This document shows positions 60,617-64,000 of a stretch of 64,000 bases of DNA, in pieces. Position 1 is the stretch's first letter; each line of letters opens with the position of its first letter. The notes under the pieces were generated by a model. It did not search any database. It was not told where the DNA came from and worked only from the letters and a program-made list of their open reading frames with translations. Location of the stretch: positions 727,001 through 791,000 of the forward strand of contig JACKCN010000001.1 of NCBI GenBank assembly GCA_020634015.1, given 5' to 3'. Source of the stretch: Candidatus Delongbacteria bacterium (GTDB lineage Bacteria; CAIWAD01). A program made the translations under genes and the position numbers.

Positions 60617-62965
60617 TCACCGTGCCAGCACCGTGAACCGGCGACTCAGACGCTCGCCGCTGTCGGAAACGATGGTCAGCCGGTGGGGGCCGGGGGCGGC
60701 GCGCACGGAGAGGCGGTGGGGCGATTCGGTGCGGCCGAGGAACTCGCCGTCGAGGTGCCAGAACAGCACACGCTGCTCGCGGCGGTGGGCGGCTTCGAAG
60801 ATGAAGGCTTCCAGCCCGCCATCCAGGCCGCGGGGCAAGAGCAGGCGTGCGCCCTCGGAGGGGTAGATCAGGCTCAGCTCGCCGGTCGGGTCCACGCTGG
60901 CCGGATCCTCGGGACGGCAGTCGGTACGCCAGGCGGGCAGCAGGCGATACTCCATGTGGCGTGAGCGGTAGATGCTTTCCACATCGGGAGGCAGCACGAA
61001 CCACGGCACGCGCACGCGGGCATCGGGCAGAGCGCAGTCAGCGGTCACCCGTTCGCCCGTGACGGGGTCCAGCCAGACCCAGTGGTGCCAGGTGCAGCGG
61101 GGACCGTTCCGCGCCTTGAGCGTAGCGAGCACGGATCGGTGCTCCGGACAGACCTCGGAGGCACGCATGCCGCTGAGTGCGCACACATCCAGCGGACGCA
61201 ACTCGTCCGTGGGCGACAGCAGGCGTGTGGCAGGGGCAGGCAGGGCAGCCAGGATCTCGAAAAGCGCGGGAGCGGCGGCTCCCAGGCCGGTCAACCCGGC
61301 GGCACCATGGCCATCGGCATTCCCGGCCCAGACTCCCACCACGCGCTCGGCGGTCACGCCAATCGCCCAGCCATCCCGACGCCCGAAGCTCGTGCCGGTC
61401 TTCCAGTACACGGGGACCGCTCCGTCGAAGCGACGCCAGGAACCGAACTCGTCCGGGCGTGTCACATCGGCCAGACAGTCCAGGGCTTGCCAGGCTCCAC
61501 CACGTCCCAGAGGATTCTCCACCCGGGATGCGGGATCGCCTCCGGGTTCAAGGCCTGGGGTGAAGCGCGCGCCCCGGTCAGACATCGTGCAGCGAGCCAG
61601 AATGCCATACGCCGTACACAATTCAAGCAGGCTGGCTTCCGCGGATCCCAGAATCAGGGTCAGGCCGTAGTGCTCGGGTCCGCCACTGAGTCCACCCAGC
61701 CCGAAGTCCTGCAACAGGCCGTAGAATCTGGCCGCACCGAAGGCTTTCAACTGGAGCACGGCGGGAACATTGAGGCTGCGAATCAGCGCATCCTTGGCGG
61801 GCAGAGCTCCGCTGTAATCCTTGTTGAAGTTCACGGGTGAATAGCCACCCAGATGCGTCGGCACATCTTCCACCAACGAACCGGGCAGCAGCGCGCTTTC
61901 GTCGAAGCGCGCGGCATAAAGCAGTGGTTTCAGCAGGGAGCCCGTGCTGCGCCGGGCCTCGATGATGTCCACATCACGTCCGGCTCCCGTGCCGCTGTTG
62001 CCCACCCAGGCCCGGATCTCGCCCGTGCGCCAGTCCAGCACCAGGGCGGCCATGTTGGCGATGTCCTCCGCCGCGAGAGATTGCTGGCGCACATCGAGAA
62101 TCGCACGGGTGCGTCGCTGCTCTTCAAGATCCAGGCTGCTGCGCAGACGCGGCGGTTCGCCAGCGTGCTGTGCGGGATCGAGTCGAGCACGGGACTGGAG
62201 CGTGTGGTACAGATGTGGTGCCAGACGCGGGAAGGGGCGTGGGGCGGCGGGCAGGGGCTCGGCAATCGCCAGCTCTAGCTCCAGCGAATCCAGTTGGCCA
62301 CTTTCGGCCAGACTGCTCAGCAGGCGATCGCGCTGCTCGCGCAAGGCATTGCGCCGCTTGCCCGGATGCAGGGCCGAGGGGCGATTGGGCAGCATGGCGA
62401 AGAGCGCGGCCTCGGCCCAGGACAGCTCGTGGGGCGGACGGCCGACATAGCGCCAGGCGGCGGTTTCCAGCCCCACCGTGTTGCCTCCGAAAGGCGCATG
62501 ACTGGCGTAGAGTTCCAGGATCTCCTGCTTGGAGGCATGCAGTTCCAGACGCACGGCCAGAGCCGCCTCCTGCAACTTGCGATAGAGAGTCCGGGGAGGA
62601 TTCCCCTGGCTCAGACGGATCACCTGCATGGTGAGCGTGCTGGCCCCGCTGACCACTTCACCAGCCCGCAGATTCTGCCGCATGGCACGCAGGACTGCCA
62701 GAGGATCGACGCCGGGATGCGACAGGAAACGCCGATCCTCGCGCTGGATCACGGCCACCCGATAGCGCTCGGGCAGGCTCCCCCCCGGGGGAAAGCGGTA
62801 CTGCTGATCCGCGGCGACCGTGGCTCCCAGCAGTTTTCCCTCTCGATCCTCGAGCACATAGGACCACGGCTCGCGGAAGAGCTGACCCGGGGGTCGGCCC
62901 AACCAGAGCAGCGTCAGAGACAGGCACGCCAGCAGCAGGCGGAACGGAACTCCCCTGCGGCGCAT
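60617..62965 (-). CDS. pbpC: Penicillin-binding protein 1C
   Basis: A 782-residue bifunctional peptidoglycan synthase-like protein. One membrane helix (about 8-25) leads to the glycosyltransferase domain (VIQREDRRFLSHPGVD with the catalytic Glu, GASTLTMQV). The transpeptidase domain has the SxxK Ser in STGSLLKP, SLN, and KTGTS; a BiPBP_C module ends the protein. ATG at 62965 overlaps the alpha-2-macroglobulin stop by one base (TGATG). The pairing with a bacterial alpha-2-macroglobulin is conserved in many Gram-negatives and thought to repair walls breached by host proteases. The gap to the kinase gene (60427-60616) holds nothing recognised. Confidence 0.95.
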   Translation of the reverse strand: MRRRGVPFRLLLACLSLTLLWLGRPPGQLFREPWSYVLEDREGKLLGATVAADQQYRFPPGGSLPERYRVAVIQREDRRFLSHPGVDPLAVLRAMRQNLRAGEVVSGASTLTMQVIRLSQGNPPRTLYRKLQEAALAVRLELHASKQEILELYASHAPFGGNTVGLETAAWRYVGRPPHELSWAEAALFAMLPNRPSALHPGKRRNALREQRDRLLSSLAESGQLDSLELELAIAEPLPAAPRPFPRLAPHLYHTLQSRARLDPAQHAGEPPRLRSSLDLEEQRRTRAILDVRQQSLAAEDIANMAALVLDWRTGEIRAWVGNSGTGAGRDVDIIEARRSTGSLLKPLLYAARFDESALLPGSLVEDVPTHLGGYSPVNFNKDYSGALPAKDALIRSLNVPAVLQLKAFGAARFYGLLQDFGLGGLSGGPEHYGLTLILGSAEASLLELCTAYGILARCTMSDRGARFTPGLEPGGDPASRVENPLGRGGAWQALDCLADVTRPDEFGSWRRFDGAVPVYWKTGTSFGRRDGWAIGVTAERVVGVWAGNADGHGAAGLTGLGAAAPALFEILAALPAPATRLLSPTDELRPLDVCALSGMRASEVCPEHRSVLATLKARNGPRCTWHHWVWLDPVTGERVTADCALPDARVRVPWFVLPPDVESIYRSRHMEYRLLPAWRTDCRPEDPASVDPTGELSLIYPSEGARLLLPRGLDGGLEAFIFEAAHRREQRVLFWHLDGEFLGRTESPHRLSVRAAPGPHRLTIVSDSGERLSRRFTVLAR

Positions 62966-64000
62966 CACGGTCTGGCGGATCCCGAGGACAGCACGCGCAC
63001 CCAATCGCCGGGCACCACCGCCTGGACGTCGCTGTCGTAGAGGGCCTCGACGCGCTGGGCCGGCATCAGATAGCGTCCCGGGAACGCCGCATGGGCGCGC
63101 ACCTCGATGCCGACCCGGGCATGGGCTGCCAGATTGAAGTAACTGATCACACGGTCGTCGCGCCGGTCCTGGTACTCCACTCCAATCAACTCGCGCGCTG
63201 GATCACGGGGCTCCCAGCCCGAGGGCAGGGAGAGCGTGAGCGCCAGGTCCTTCAACGGCCTGTTGCCCGGGTTGCTCACGGTGGCCCGCAGCACCACATC
63301 CGTGCCCTGACGCACGCCGTCGGCCAGGATCGACTGCCCCTGGTCATCCACCAATTCCAGCGTCAGGTTCAGGCCGTGGCTGAGTGCAGTGCCGGTCCCG
63401 GGTTCGGGCAACCAGCTGCGGGTGAACACCACGTGCAGCGGAGTCGATGAGGTGTTGCGAAGTACCTGGTCCGCGTTCGTCCCTCCCGGTGTCACGGGCA
63501 GTTCCAGAAGGGGACGAGCGGTCTCCAGCTTGCGTGTTCTGCCGGATTGCCCAAGTTCCGCCCGGATGCCCCCGCCCTCCGCCAGCAGGCGTGTCGCTTC
63601 GGCGAGCGAGTGCAGGGCCCAGCCCAGACTCTGTGTGCTGTGCTGGCCGGTGCCCAGCTCCCCGGCGATCTCGCGGGAAAGGCGATTCACATCCTCGCGG
63701 CGCTCGAGCATCACACAGGCGTCCAGAACCATCGCGCGGTCGCGCAGGCTGGACCCGTAGGCCACATCGGCAATGCTGGCATCGCTGCCCGCGAGCGGCA
63801 GTCCCTGACTCAGGGCCTGTGCTCCATCCTCGTGGCCGGCCAGCCTGTACGCGGCCGCCAGACGCCAGCGGCAGGCTGCCGGCAGGTCCTGGCGCTCGCG
63901 CAGGCGGTTCATCGCACCCAGATCAGCACTTCCCGCCAATGCCAGTGTATACAGGCGATAGGCCTGGGTCAACTGGCTGGCGGCATCACCTGTGGTCCAG
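62965..64000 (-). CDS. Bacterial alpha-2-macroglobulin, C-terminal part (5' end outside window)
   Basis: The 345 residues in view, open to the window edge, are the C-terminal end of an alpha-2-macroglobulin. A helical stretch belonging to the thioester-domain region (YRLYTLALAGSADLGAMNRLRERQDLPAACRWRLAAAYRLAGHEDGA, about residues 12-57) is followed by the receptor-binding-like domain (LNLTLELVDDQGQSIL... GDWVRVLSS). The thioester motif and bait region lie outside. In periplasm it traps attacking proteases. Overlaps pbpC (TGATG), the classical operon. Confidence 0.9.
   Translation of the reverse strand, partial: WTTGDAASQLTQAYRLYTLALAGSADLGAMNRLRERQDLPAACRWRLAAAYRLAGHEDGAQALSQGLPLAGSDASIADVAYGSSLRDRAMVLDACVMLERREDVNRLSREIAGELGTGQHSTQSLGWALHSLAEATRLLAEGGGIRAELGQSGRTRKLETARPLLELPVTPGGTNADQVLRNTSSTPLHVVFTRSWLPEPGTGTALSHGLNLTLELVDDQGQSILADGVRQGTDVVLRATVSNPGNRPLKDLALTLSLPSGWEPRDPARELIGVEYQDRRDDRVISYFNLAAHARVGIEVRAHAAFPGRYLMPAQRVEALYDSDVQAVVPGDWVRVLSSGSARP

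Overview
The window reads as a GC-rich chromosomal segment of an uncultured-type bacterium of the Fibrobacteres-Chlorobi-Bacteroidetes (FCB) neighbourhood. Supporting signs are a C-terminal sorting domain of the Por/type IX secretion kind (protein at 9522-12398, a shorter one at 12751-13188), a GldA/GldF-like ABC transporter at the left edge, many secreted proteins, and an outer-envelope gene set (Kdo-kinase-like protein, alpha-2-macroglobulin plus PBP1C). The exact phylum cannot be settled from the sequence alone. No rRNA, tRNA or CRISPR array was seen.

Layout. 1-7 kb: GldA/GldF-type ABC transporter, a Kdo-kinase-like protein coupled to a secreted subtilase, then a plus-strand run of hydrolase, SpoU rRNA methyltransferase, degenerate HD protein and Ca2+/cation antiporter, closed by a strong hairpin. 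7-13 kb: surface proteins, namely a glycine-rich protein and a type IX cargo with six nearly identical 252-bp repeats. 13-14.8 kb: the redox repressor Rex, preceded by a 650-bp minisatellite. 14.8-20.3 kb: a minus-strand housekeeping block (glyS, recO, DUF971, mgtE, rsmA, tatD) with several 4-bp overlaps. 20.5-29.2 kb: radC, an SLC12-like transporter, a lipoprotein, a methyltransferase, a MurA with Asp in place of the catalytic Cys, rhodanese and msrB. 29.2-31 kb: a complete AbiE-type toxin-antitoxin pair with an inverted repeat at the antitoxin start. 31-42 kb: small envelope/redox genes, then the conserved translation block rplM-rpsI-rpsB-tsf-pyrH-frr followed by lepA, lepB and guaB. 42.5-46.3 kb: an inositol-monophosphatase/ADP-ribosylglycohydrolase fusion, an RlmC/RlmD-type methyltransferase and a small secreted protein.

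From about 46.3 to 56.6 kb composition becomes visibly AT-richer. This island holds a two-repeat secreted protein, a decayed IS256-family transposase, an IS4-family remnant cut by an intact-looking IS3-family element (imperfect inverted ends at 50437 and 51638), and two adjacent paralogous lipoproteins built of nine and six Kre9/Knh1-like Ig-type modules. Immediately upstream lies a two-component system: a membrane histidine kinase with a very large extracytoplasmic domain, overlapping an NtrC-type sigma-54 activator whose GAFTGA loop reads GSFTHA. Two close matches to the sigma-54 -24/-12 promoter occur in the window's island, each facing one of the surface-protein transcription units (56485-56500 and 48217-48232). 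The inferred picture is a sigma-54-controlled surface-protein module, partly rearranged by insertion sequences; this is the best candidate for an undescribed system here.

The right edge carries pbpC and the 3' part of an alpha-2-macroglobulin gene, a well-known envelope-defence pair.
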